Below, in pieces: positions 47,189-59,219 of a stretch of 64,000 nt of DNA. The DNA comes from Synchiropus splendidus (taxonomy: Eukaryota > Chordata > Actinopteri > Syngnathiformes > Callionymidae): positions 310,001 to 374,000 of the forward strand of contig NW_026527059.1 of the NCBI RefSeq assembly GCF_027744825.2. The letters are read 5' to 3'. The position numbers and the translations under genes are program-made. Every line of letters starts with the position of its first letter. Position 1 is the stretch's first letter. Below the pieces are notes generated by a model. The model saw only the letters and a program-made list of their open reading frames with translations. It was not told the origin of the DNA and ran no database searches.

Positions 47189-49256
47189 ACGCTTTTCAGC
47201 CTGAGATAAGGTGGGTTTCGGAACGCCAAACATAAAAGTGTTAATAACTTTGGAAAAACACTTCAGACAGTTTAGATTTGATGTGCAACTACTAGAAAGA
47301 CCCTTTCTGCTATAGTGGGAGGTTAAAATTTCATGTTCTGAAGCTTCCCTGAAAAGTTATGGCACAATGCACAAAAACGCTTTTCAGCCTGAGATAAGGT
47401 GGGTTTCGGAACGCCAAACATAAAAGTGTTGATAACTTTCGAAAAACACTTCAGAGAGCTTAGATTTGATGTGCACCTACTAGAAAGACCCTTTCTGCTA
47501 TAGTGGGAGGTTAAAATTTCATGTTCTGAAGCTTCCCTGAAAAGTTATGGCACAATGCGTAAAAACGCTTTTCAGCCTGAGATAAGGTGGGTTTCGGAAC
47601 GCCAAACATAAAAGTGTTGATAACTTTGGAAAAACACTTCAGACAGTTTAGATTTGATGTGCAACTACTAGAAAGACCCTTTCTGCTATAGTGGGAGGTT
47701 AAAATTTCATGTTCTGAAGCTTTCCTGAAAAGTTATGGCACAATGCACAAAAACGCTTTTCAGCCTGAGATAAGGTGGGTTTCGGAACGCCAAACATAAA
47801 AGTGTTGATAACTTTTGAAAAACACTTCAGACAGCTTAGATTTGATGTGCAACTAGTAGAAAGACCCTTTCTGCTATAGTGGGAGGTTAAAATTTCATGT
47901 TCTGAAGCTTCCCTGAAAAGTTATGGCACAATGCACAAAAACGCTTTTCAGCCTGAGATAAGGTGGGTTTCGGAACGCCAAACATAAAAGTGTTGATAAC
48001 TTTCGAAAAACACTTCAGACAGCTTAGATTTGATGTGCACCTACTAGAAAGACCCTTTCTGCTATAGTGGGAGGTTAAAATTTCATGTTCTGAAGCTTCC
48101 CTGAAAAGTTATGGCACAATGCGTAAAAACGCTTTTCAGCCTGAGATAAGGTGGGTTTCGGAACGCCAAACATAAAAGTGTTGATAACTTTGGAAAAACA
48201 CTTCAGGCAGTTTAGATTTGATGTGCAACTACTAGAAAGACCCTTTCTGCTATAGTGGGAGGTTAAAATTTCATGTTCTGAAGCTTCCCTGAAAAGTTAT
48301 GGCACAATGCACAAAAACGCTTTTCAGCCTGAGATAAGGTGGGTTTCGGAACGCCAAACATAAAAGTGTTGATAACTTTGGAAAAACACTTCAGGCAGTT
48401 TAGATTTGATGTGCAACTACTAGAAAGACCCTTTCTGCTATAGTGGGAGGTTAAAATTTCATGTTCTGAAGCTTCCCTGAAAAGTTATGGCACAATGCAC
48501 AAAAACGCTTTTCAGCCTGAGATAAGGTGGGTTTCGGAACGCCAAACATAAAAGTGTTGATAACTTTGGAAAAACACTTCAGACAGTTTAGATTTGATGT
48601 GCAACTACTAGAAAGACACTTTCTGCTATAGTGGGAGGTTAAAATTTCATGTTCTGAAGCTTTCCTGAAAAGTTATGGCACAATGCACAAAAACGCTTTT
48701 CAGCCTGAGATAAGGTGGGTTTCGGAACGCCAAACATAAAAGTGTTGATAACTTTCGAAAAACACTTCAGAGAGCTTAGATTTGATGTGCACCTACTAGA
48801 AAGACCCTTTCTGCTATAGTGGGAGGTTAAAATTTCATGTTCTGAAGCTTCCCTGAAAAGTTATGGCACAATGCACAAAAACGCTTTTCAGCCTGAGATA
48901 AGGTGGGTTTCGGAACGCCAAACATAAAAGTGTTGATAACTTTGGAAAAACACTTCAGACAGCTTAGATTTGATGTGCAACTACTAGAAAGACCCTTTCT
49001 GCTATAGTGGGAGGTTAAAATTTCATGTTCTGAAGCTTCCCTGAAAAGTTATGGCACAATGCACAAAAACGCTTTTCAGCCTGAGATAAGGTGGGTTTCG
49101 GAACGCCAAACATAAAAGTGTTGATAACTTTGGAAAAACACTTCAGACAGTTTAGATTTGATGTGCAACTACTAGAAAGACCCTTTCTGCTATAGTTGGA
49201 GGTTAAAATTTCATGTTCTGAAGCTTCCCTGAAAAGTTATGGCACAATGCACAAAA
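47189..49256 (+). repeat. Example of the basal H-to-H cassette (M252-M262, 11 monomers)
   Basis: H A B C^ D E E F a J G*, followed by the next H. Most of the window can be written as this order with omissions, an added E, or inserted A B C runs. H-to-H spacings across the window are mostly 9 to 12 monomers, with longer ones of 14 to 18 and one of 25, and short ones of 4 and 6. I infer an ancestral higher-order unit of about 10 monomers (1,880 bp). Confidence 0.75.
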
Positions 49257-49444
49257 ACGCTTTTCAGCCTGAGATAAGGTGGGTTTCGGAACGCCAAACA
49301 TAAAAGTGTTAATAACTTTGGAAAAACACTTCAGACAGTTTAGATTTGATGTGCAACTACTAGAAAGACCCTTTCTGCTATAGTGGGAGGTTAAAATTTC
49401 ATGTTCTGAAGCTTCCCTGAAAAGTTATGGCACAATGCACAAAA
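47565..49444 (+). repeat. 10-monomer cassette, first of a perfect-phase tandem pair (M254-M263)
   Basis: Order B C^ D E E F a J G* H, 1,880 bp. The next ten monomers have exactly the same order and marks (C^ with ACTAGTAG, double E, G* with AGTTGGAGG, H with GTTAATAAC). This is the clearest cassette-level tandem duplication in the window and coincides with the joint between the two 61-mer copies. Confidence 0.88.
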
Positions 49445-51324
49445 ACGCTTTTCAGCCTGAGATAAGGTGGGTTTCGGAACGCCAAACATAAAAGTGTTGA
49501 TAACTTTGGAAAAACACTTCAGACAGTTTAGATTTGATGTGCAACTACTAGAAAGACCCTTTCTGCTATAGTGGGAGGTTAAAATTTCATGTTCTGAAGC
49601 TTTCCTGAAAAGTTATGGCACAATGCACAAAAACGCTTTTCAGCCTGAGATAAGGTGGGTTTCGGAACGCCAAACATAAAAGTGTTGATAACTTTTGAAA
49701 AACACTTCAGACAGCTTAGATTTGATGTGCAACTAGTAGAAAGACCCTTTCTGCTATAGTGGGAGGTTAAAATTTCATGTTCTGAAGCTTCCCTGAAAAG
49801 TTATGGCACAATGCACAAAAACGCTTTTCAGCCTGAGATAAGGTGGGTTTCGGAACGCCAAACATAAAAGTGTTGATAACTTTCGAAAAACACTTCAGAC
49901 AGCTTAGATTTGATGTGCACCTACTAGAAAGACCCTTTCTGCTATAGTGGGAGGTTAAAATTTCATGTTCTGAAGCTTCCCTGAAAAGTTATGGCACAAT
50001 GCGTAAAAACGCTTTTCAGCCTGAGATAAGGTGGGTTTCGGAACGCCAAACATAAAAGTGTTGATAACTTTGGAAAAACACTTCAGGCAGTTTAGATTTG
50101 ATGTGCAACTACTAGAAAGACCCTTTCTGCTATAGTGGGAGGTTAAAATTTCATGTTCTGAAGCTTCCCTGAAAAGTTATGGCACAATGCACAAAAACGC
50201 TTTTCAGCCTGAGATAAGGTGGGTTTCGGAACGCCAAACATAAAAGTGTTGATAACTTTGGAAAAACACTTCAGGCAGTTTAGATTTGATGTGCAACTAC
50301 TAGAAAGACCCTTTCTGCTATAGTGGGAGGTTAAAATTTCATGTTCTGAAGCTTCCCTGAAAAGTTATGGCACAATGCACAAAAACGCTTTTCAGCCTGA
50401 GATAAGGTGGGTTTCGGAACGCCAAACATAAAAGTGTTGATAACTTTGGAAAAACACTTCAGACAGTTTAGATTTGATGTGCAACTACTAGAAAGACACT
50501 TTCTGCTATAGTGGGAGGTTAAAATTTCATGTTCTGAAGCTTTCCTGAAAAGTTATGGCACAATGCACAAAAACGCTTTTCAGCCTGAGATAAGGTGGGT
50601 TTCGGAACGCCAAACATAAAAGTGTTGATAACTTTCGAAAAACACTTCAGAGAGCTTAGATTTGATGTGCACCTACTAGAAAGACCCTTTCTGCTATAGT
50701 GGGAGGTTAAAATTTCATGTTCTGAAGCTTCCCTGAAAAGTTATGGCACAATGCACAAAAACGCTTTTCAGCCTGAGATAAGGTGGGTTTCGGAACGCCA
50801 AACATAAAAGTGTTGATAACTTTGGAAAAACACTTCAGACAGCTTAGATTTGATGTGCAACTACTAGAAAGACCCTTTCTGCTATAGTGGGAGGTTAAAA
50901 TTTCATGTTCTGAAGCTTCCCTGAAAAGTTATGGCACAATGCACAAAAACGCTTTTCAGCCTGAGATAAGGTGGGTTTCGGAACGCCAAACATAAAAGTG
51001 TTGATAACTTTGGAAAAACACTTCAGACAGTTTAGATTTGATGTGCAACTACTAGAAAGACCCTTTCTGCTATAGTTGGAGGTTAAAATTTCATGTTCTG
51101 AAGCTTCCCTGAAAAGTTATGGCACAATGCTCAAAAACGCTTTTCAGCCTGAGATAAGGTGGGTTTCGGAACGCCAAACATAAAAGTGTTAATAACTTTG
51201 GAAAAACACTTCAGACAGTTTAGATTTGATGTGCAACTACTAGAAAGACCCTTTCTGCTATAGTGGGAGGTTAAAATTTCATGTTCTGAAGCTTCCCTGA
51301 AAAGTTATGGCACAATGCACAAAA
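49445..51324 (+). repeat. 10-monomer cassette, second of the tandem pair (M264-M273)
   Basis: Repeats M254-M263. Unlike most H monomers, M263 is followed by B rather than by A, which marks the duplication joint at 49,444/49,445. The only private change I saw is GCTCAAAA in M272. Confidence 0.88.
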
Positions 51325-54300
51325 ACGCTTTTCAGCCTGAGATAAGGTGGGTTTCGGAACGCCAAACATAAAAGTGTTGATAACTTTCGAAAAACACTTC
51401 AGAGAGCTTAGATTTGATGTGCACCTACTAGAAAGACCCTTTCTGCTATAGTGGGAGGTTAAAATTTCATGTTCTGAAGCTTCCCTGAAAAGTTATGGCA
51501 CAATGCGTAAAAACGCTTTTCAGCCTGAGATAAGGTGGGTTTCGGAACGCCAAACATAAAAGTGTTGATAACTTTGGAAAAACACTTCAGACAGTTTAGA
51601 TTTGATGTGCAACTACTAGAAAGACCCTTTCTGCTATAGTGGGAGGTTAAAATTTCATGTTCTGAAGCTTTCCTGAAAAGTTATGGCACAATGCACAAAA
51701 ACGCTTTTCAGCCTGAGATAAGGTGGGTTTCGGAACGCCAAACATAAAAGTGTTGATAACTTTTGAAAAACACTTCAGACAGCTTAGATTTGATGTGCAA
51801 CTACTAGAAAGACCCTTTCTGCTATAGTGGGAGGTTAAAATTTCATGTTCTGAAGCTTCCCTGAAAAGTTATGGCACAATGCACAAAAACGCTTTTCAGC
51901 CTGAGATAAGGTGGGTTTCGGAACGCCAAACATAAAAGTGTTGATAACTTTCGAAAAACACTTCAGACAGCTTAGATTTGATGTGCACCTACTAGAAAGA
52001 CCCTTTCTGCTATAGTGGGAGGTTAAAATTTCATGTTCTGAAGCTTCCCTGAAAAGTTATGGCACAATGCGTAAAAACGCTTTTCAGCCTGAGATAAGGT
52101 GGGTTTCGGAACGCCAAACATAAAAGTGTTGATAACTTTGGAAAAACACTTCAGGCAGTTTAGATTTGATGTGCAACTACTAGAAAGACCCTTTCTGCTA
52201 TAGTGGGAGGTTAAAATTTCATGTTCTGAAGCTTCCCTGAAAAGTTATGGCACAATGCACAAAAACGCTTTTCAGCCTGAGATAAGGTGGGTTTCGGAAC
52301 GCCAAACATAAAAGTGTTGATAACTTTGGAAAAACACTTCAGAGAGCTTAGATTTGATGTGCACCTACTAGAAAGACCCTTTCTGCTATAGTGGGAGGTA
52401 AAAATTTCATGTTCTGAAGCTTCCCTGAAAAGTTATGGCACAATGCGTAAAAACGCTTTTCAGCCTGAGATAAGGTGGGTTTCGGAACGCCAAACATAAA
52501 AGTGTTGATAACTTTGGAAAAACACTTCAGACAGTTTAGATTTGATGTGCAACTACTAGAAAGACCCTTTCTGCTATAGTGGGAGGTTAAAATTTCATGT
52601 TCTGAAGCTTTCCTGAAAAGTTATGGCACAATGCACAAAAACGCTTTTCAGCCTGAGATAAGGTGGGTTTCGGAACGCCAAACATAAAAGTGTTGATAAC
52701 TTTTGAAAAACACTTCAGACAGCTTAGATTTGATGTGCAACTACTAGAAAGACCCTTTCTGCTATAGTGGGAGGTTAAAATTTCATGTTCTGAAGCTTCC
52801 CTGAAAAGTCATGGCACAATGCACAAAAACGCTTTTCAGCCTGAGATAAGGTGGGTTTCGGAACGCCAAACATAAAAGTGTTGATAACTTTCGAAAAACA
52901 CTTCAGAGAGCTTAGATTTGATGTGCACCTACTAGAAAGACCCTTTCTGCTATAGTGGGAGGTTAAAATTTCATGTTCTGAAGCTTCCCTGAAAAGTTAT
53001 GGCACAATGCGTAAAAACGCTTTTCAGCCTGAGATAAGGTGGGTTTCGGAACGCCAAACATAAAAGTGTTGATAACTTTGGAAAAACACTTCAGACAGTT
53101 TAGATTTGATGTGCAACTACTAGAAATACCCTTTCTGCTATAGTGGGAGGTTAAAATTTCATGTTCTGAAGCTTTCCTGAAAAGTTATGGCACAATGCAC
53201 AAAAACGCTTTTCAGCCTGAGATAAGGTGGGTTTCGGAACGCCAAACATAAAAGTGTTGATAACTTTTGAAAAACACTTCAGACAGCTTAGATTTGATGT
53301 GCAACTACTAGAAAGACACTTTCTGCTATAGTGGGAGGTTAAAATTTCATGTTCTGAAGCTTCCCTGAAAAGTTATGGCACAATGCACAAAAACGCTTTT
53401 CAGCCTGAGATAAGTTGGGTTTCGGAACGCCAAACATAAAAGTGTTGATAACTTTCGAAAAACACTTCAGACAGCTTAGATTTGATGTGCACCTACTAGA
53501 AAGACCCTTTCTGCTATAGTGGGAGGTTAAAATTTCATGTTCTGAAGCTTCCCTGAAAAGTTATGGCACAATGCGTAAAAACGCTTTTCAGCCTGAGATA
53601 AGGTGGGTTTCGGAACGCCAAACATAAAAGTGTTGATAACTTTGGAAAAACACTTCAGGCAGTTTAGATTTGATGTGCAACTACTAGAAAGACCCTTTCT
53701 GCTATAGTGGGAGGTTAAAATTTCATGTTCTGAAGCTTCCCTGAAAAGTTATGGCACAATGCACAAAAACGCTTTTCAGCCTGAGATAAGGTGGGTTTCG
53801 GAACGCCAAACATAAAAGTGTTGATAACTTTGGAAAAACACTTCAGACAGTTTAGATTTGATGTGCAACTACTAGAAAGACACTTTCTGCTATAGTGGGA
53901 GGTTAAAATTTCATGTTCTGAAGCTTTCCTGAAAAGTTATGGCACAATGCACAAAAACGCTTTTCAGCCTGAGATAAGGTGGGTTTCGGAACGCCAAACA
54001 TAAAAGTGTTGATAACTTTCGAAAAACACTTCAGAGAGCTTAGATTTGATGTGCACCTACTAGAAAGACCCTTTCTGCTATAGTGGGAGGTTAAAATTTC
54101 ATGTTCTGAAGCTTCCCTGAAAAGTTATGGCACAATGCACAAAAACGCTTTTCAGCCTGAGATAAGGTGGGTTTCGGAACGCCAAACATAAAAGTGTTGA
54201 TAACTTTGGAAAAACACTTCAGACAGCTTAGATTTGATGTGCAACTACTAGAAAGACCCTTTCTGCTATAGTGGGAGGTTAAAATTTCATGTTCTGAAGC

Positions 54301-55460
54301 TTCCCTGAAAAGTTATGGCACAATGCACAAAAACGCTTTTCAGCCTGAGATAAGGTGGGTTTCGGAACGCCAAACATAAAAGTGTTGATAACTTTGGAAA
54401 AACACTTCAGACAGTTTAGATTTGATGTGCAACTACTAGAAAGACCCTTTCTGCTATAGTGGGAGGTTAAAATTTCATGTTCTGAAGCTTCCCTGAAAAG
54501 TTATGGCACAATGCACAAAAACGCTTTTCAGCCTGAGATAAGGTGGGTTTCGGAACGCCAAACATAAAAGTGTTAATAACTTTGGAAAAACACTTCAGAC
54601 AGTTTAGATTTGATGTGCAACTACTAGAAAGACCCTTTCTGCTATAGTGGGAGGTTAAAATTTCATGTTCTGAAGCTTCCCTGAAAAGTTATGGCACAAT
54701 GCACAAAAACGCTTTTCAGCCTGAGATAAGGTGGGTTTCGGAACGCCAAACATAAAAGTGTTGATAACTTTCGAAAAACACTTCAGAGAGCTTAGATTTG
54801 ATGTGCACCTACTAGAAAGACCCTTTCTGCTATAGTGGGAGGTTAAAATTTCATGTTCTGAAGCTTCCCTGAAAAGTTATGGCACAATGCGTAAAAACGC
54901 TTTTCAGCCTGAGATAAGGTGGGTTTCGGAACGCCAAACATAAAAGTGTTGATAACTTTGGAAAAACACTTCAGACAGTTTAGATTTGATGTGCAACTAC
55001 TAGAAAGACCCTTTCTGCTATAGTGGGAGGTTAAAATTTCATGTTCTGAAGCTTTCCTGAAAAGTTATGGCACAATGCACAAAAACGCTTTTCAGCCTGA
55101 GATAAGGTGGGTTTCGGAACGCCAAACATAAAAGTGTTGATAACTTTTGAAAAACACTTCAGACAGCTTAGATTTGATGTGCAACTACTAGAAAGACCCT
55201 TTCTGCTATAGTGGGAGGTTAAAATTTCATGTTCTGAAGCTTCCCTGAAAAGTTATGGCACAATGCACAAAAACGCTTTTCAGCCTGAGATAAGGTGGGT
55301 TTCGGAACGCCAAACATAAAAGTGTTGATAACTTTCGAAAAACACTTCAGACAGCTTAGATTTGATGTGCACCTACTAGAAAGACCCTTTCTGCTATAGT
55401 GGGAGGTTAAAATTTCATGTTCTGAAGCTTCCCTGAAAAGTTATGGCACAATGCGTAAAA

Positions 55461-56024
55461 ACGCTTTTCAGCCTGAGATAAGGTGGGTTTCGGAACGCCA
55501 AACATAAAAGTGTTGATAACTTTGGAAAAACACTTCAGGCAGTTTAGATTTGATGTGCAACTACTAGAAAGACCCTTTCTGCTATAGTGGGAGGTTAAAA
55601 TTTCATGTTCTGAAGCTTCCCTGAAAAGTTATGGCACAATGCGTAAAAACGCTTTTCAGCCTGAGATAAGGTGGGTTTCGGAACGCCAAACATAAAAGTG
55701 TTGATAACTTTGGAAAAACACTTCAGGCAGTTTAGATTTGATGTGCAACTACTAGAAAGACCCTTTCTGCTATAGTGGGAGGTTAAAATTTCATGTTCTG
55801 AAGCTTCCCTGAAAAGTTATGGCACAATGCACAAAAACGCTTTTCAGCCTGAGATAAGGTGGGTTTCGGAACGCCAAACATAAAAGTGTTGATAACTTTG
55901 GAAAAACACTTCAGGCAGTTTAGATTTGATGTGCAACTACTAGAAAGACCCTTTCTGCTATAGTGGGAGGTTAAAATTTCATGTTCTGAAGCTTCCCTGA
56001 AAAGTTATGGCACAATGCACAAAA
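55461..56024 (+). repeat. Tandem E triplet (M296-M298)
   Basis: Counterpart of 43,993-44,556 in the second 61-mer copy, with GCGT after the first E (about 55,631). Confidence 0.88.
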
Positions 56025-57528
56025 ACGCTTTTCAGCCTGAGATAAGGTGGGTTTCGGAACGCCAAACATAAAAGTGTTGATAACTTTGGAAAAACACTTC
56101 AGACAGTTTAGATTTGATGTGCAACTACTAGAAAGACACTTTCTGCTATAGTGGGAGGTTAAAATTTCATGTTCTGAAGCTTTCCTGAAAAGTTATGGCA
56201 CAATGCACAAAAACGCTTTTCAGCCTGAGATAAGGTGGGTTTCGGAACGCCAAACATAAAAGTGTTGATAACTTTCGAAAAACACTTCAGAGAGCTTAGA
56301 TTTGATGTGCACCTACTAGAAAGACCCTTTCTGCTATAGTGGGAGGTTAAAATTTCATGTTCTGAAGCTTCCCTGAAAAGTTATGGCACAATGCACAAAA
56401 ACGCTTTTCAGCCTGAGATAAGGTGGGTTTCGGAACGCCAAACATAAAAGTGTTGATAACTTTTGAAAAACACTTCAGACAGCTTAGATTTGATGTGCAA
56501 CTACTAGAAAGACCCTTTCTGCTATAGTGGGAGGTTAAAATTTCATGTTCTGAAGCTTCCCTGAAAAGTTATGGCACAATGCACAAAAACGCTTTTCAGC
56601 CTGAGATAAGGTGGGTTTCGGAACGCCAAACATAAAAGTGTTGATAACTTTGGAAAAACACTTCAGACAGTTTAGATTTGATGTGCAACTACTAGAAAGA
56701 CCCTTTCTGCTATAGTTGGAGGTTAAAATTTCATGTTCTGAAGCTTCCCTGAAAAGTTATGGCACAATGCACAAAAACGCTTTTCAGCCTGAGATAAGGT
56801 GGGTTTCGGAACGCCAAACATAAAAGTGTTAATAACTTTGGAAAAACACTTCAGACAGTTTAGATTTGATGTGCAACTACTAGAAAGACCCTTTCTGCTA
56901 TAGTGGGAGGTTAAAATTTCATGTTCTGAAGCTTCCCTGAAAAGTTATGGCACAATGCACAAAAACGCTTTTCAGCCTGAGATAAGGTGGGTTTCGGAAC
57001 GCCAAACATAAAAGTGTTGATAACTTTCGAAAAACACTTCAGAGAGCTTAGATTTGATGTGCACCTACTAGAAAGACCCTTTCTGCTATAGTGGGAGGTT
57101 AAAATTTCATGTTCTGAAGCTTCCCTGAAAAGTTATGGCACAATGCGTAAAAACGCTTTTCAGCCTGAGATAAGGTGGGTTTCGGAACGCCAAACATAAA
57201 AGTGTTGATAACTTTGGAAAAACACTTCAGGCAGTTTAGATTTGATGTGCAACTACTAGAAAGACCCTTTCTGCTATAGTGGGAGGTTAAAATTTCATGT
57301 TCTGAAGCTTCCCTGAAAAGTTATGGCACAATGCACAAAAACGCTTTTCAGCCTGAGATAAGGTGGGTTTCGGAACGCCAAACATAAAAGTGTTGATAAC
57401 TTTGGAAAAACACTTCAGACAGTTTAGATTTGATGTGCAACTACTAGAAAGACACTTTCTGCTATAGTGGGAGGTTAAAATTTCATGTTCTGAAGCTTTC
57501 CTGAAAAGTTATGGCACAATGCACAAAA

Positions 57529-57716
57529 ACGCTTTTCAGCCAGTGATAAGGTGGGTTTCGGAACGCCAAACATAAAAGTGTTGATAACTTTCGAAAAACA
57601 CTTCAGAGAGCTTAGATTTGATGTGCACCTACTAGAAAGACCCTTTCTGCTATAGTGGGAGGTTAAAATTTCATGTTCTGAAGCTTCCCTGAAAAGTTAT
57701 GGCACAATGCGTAAAA
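57529..57716 (+). repeat. A~ marker monomer (M307)
   Basis: Exactly 61 monomers (11,468 bp) after M246. Unlike the others it is followed by B then H directly, because four monomers are missing downstream. Confidence 0.9.
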
Positions 57717-58092
57717 ACGCTTTTCAGCCTGAGATAAGGTGGGTTTCGGAACGCCAAACATAAAAGTGTTGATAACTTTGGAAAAACACTTCAGACAGTT
57801 TAGATTTGATGTGCAACTACTAGAAAGACCCTTTCTGCTATAGTGGGAGGTTAAAATTTCATGTTCTGAAGCTTTCCTGAAAAGTTATGGCACAATGCAC
57901 AAAAACGCTTTTCAGCCTGAGATAAGGTGGGTTTCGGAACGCCAAACATAAAAGTGTTAATAACTTTGGAAAAACACTTCAGACAGTTTAGATTTGATGT
58001 GCAACTACTAGAAAGACCCTTTCTGCTATAGTGGGAGGTTAAAATTTCATGTTCTGAAGCTTCCCTGAAAAGTTATGGCACAATGCACAAAA
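57717..58092 (+). repeat. Four-monomer deletion junction (M308-M309)
   Basis: B (M308) is joined to H (M309) at 57,904/57,905. The matching place in the first 61-mer copy reads B a L C G H (M247-M252), so 752 bp are missing without any change of phase. M309 keeps GTTAATAAC and M308 keeps 159T, so the exchange point lies between monomer position 159 of the B and position 55 of the H. Confidence 0.87.
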
Positions 58093-59032
58093 ACGCTTTT
58101 CAGCCTGAGATAAGGTGGGTTTCGGAACGCCAAACATAAAAGTGTTGATAACTTTCGAAAAACACTTCAGAGAGCTTAGATTTGATGTGCACCTACTAGA
58201 AAGACCCTTTCTGCTATAGTGGGAGGTTAAAATTTCATGTTCTGAAGCTTCCCTGAAAAGTTATGGCACAATGCGTAAAAACGCTTTTCAGCCTGAGATA
58301 AGGTGGGTTTCGGAACGCCAAACATAAAAGTGTTGATAACTTTGGAAAAACACTTCAGACAGTTTAGATTTGATGTGCAACTACTAGAAAGACCCTTTCT
58401 GCTATAGTGGGAGGTTAAAATTTCATGTTCTGAAGCTTTCCTGAAAAGTTATGGCACAATGCACAAAAACGCTTTTCAGCCTGAGATAAGGTGGGTTTCG
58501 GAACGCCAAACATAAAAGTGTTGATAACTTTTGAAAAACACTTCAGACAGCTTAGATTTGATGTGCAACTAGTAGAAAGACCCTTTCTGCTATAGTGGGA
58601 GGTTAAAATTTCATGTTCTGAAGCTTCCCTGAAAAGTTATGGCACAATGCACAAAAACGCTTTTCAGCCTGAGATAAGGTGGGTTTCGGAACGCCAAACA
58701 TAAAAGTGTTGATAACTTTCGAAAAACACTTCAGACAGCTTAGATTTGATGTGCACCTACTAGAAAGACCCTTTCTGCTATAGTGGGAGGTTAAAATTTC
58801 ATGTTCTGAAGCTTCCCTGAAAAGTTATGGCACAATGCGTAAAAACGCTTTTCAGCCTGAGATAAGGTGGGTTTCGGAACGCCAAACATAAAAGTGTTGA
58901 TAACTTTGGAAAAACACTTCAGGCAGTTTAGATTTGATGTGCAACTACTAGAAAGACCCTTTCTGCTATAGTGGGAGGTTAAAATTTCATGTTCTGAAGC
59001 TTCCCTGAAAAGTTATGGCACAATGCACAAAA

Positions 59033-59219
59033 ACGCTTTTCAGCCTGAGATAAGGTGGGTTTCGGAACGCCAAACATAAAAGTGTTGATAACTTTGGAAA
59101 AACACTTCAGGCAGTTTAGATTTGATGTGCAACTACTAGAAAGACCCTTTCTGCTATAGTGGGAGGTTAAAATTTCATGTTCTGAAGCTTCCCTGAAAAG
59201 TTATGGCACAATGCACAAA
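59033..59219 (+). repeat. 187-bp monomer with a 1-bp deletion (M315, class E)
   Basis: The five-A run before the next ACGC is four A long (CACAAAACGC at about 59,214-59,223). Because it is a homopolymer change of one base seen once, a sequencing or consensus error is as likely as a real mutation. Confidence 0.85.

Larger units (their letters stand above)
37977..49444 (+). repeat. 61-monomer higher-order repeat, copy 1 (11,468 bp)
   Basis: Three rare marks recur exactly 11,468 bp (61 x 188) downstream: GTCATGG (T at 41,341 and 52,809), GAAATACCC (T at 41,659 and 53,127) and GATAAGTTGGG (TT at 41,947 and 53,415). M203-M213: F C^ D E E F a J G* H A. M214-M223: B C D E I B C A B C. M224-M233: D E F a J G H A B C. 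M234-M243: D E E E F a C G* H A. M244-M253: E F A~ B a L C G H A. M254-M263: B C^ D E E F a J G* H. The A* mark that defines the left-hand repeat is absent. Phase of the unit is set by where the two copies begin to match. Confidence 0.92.
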
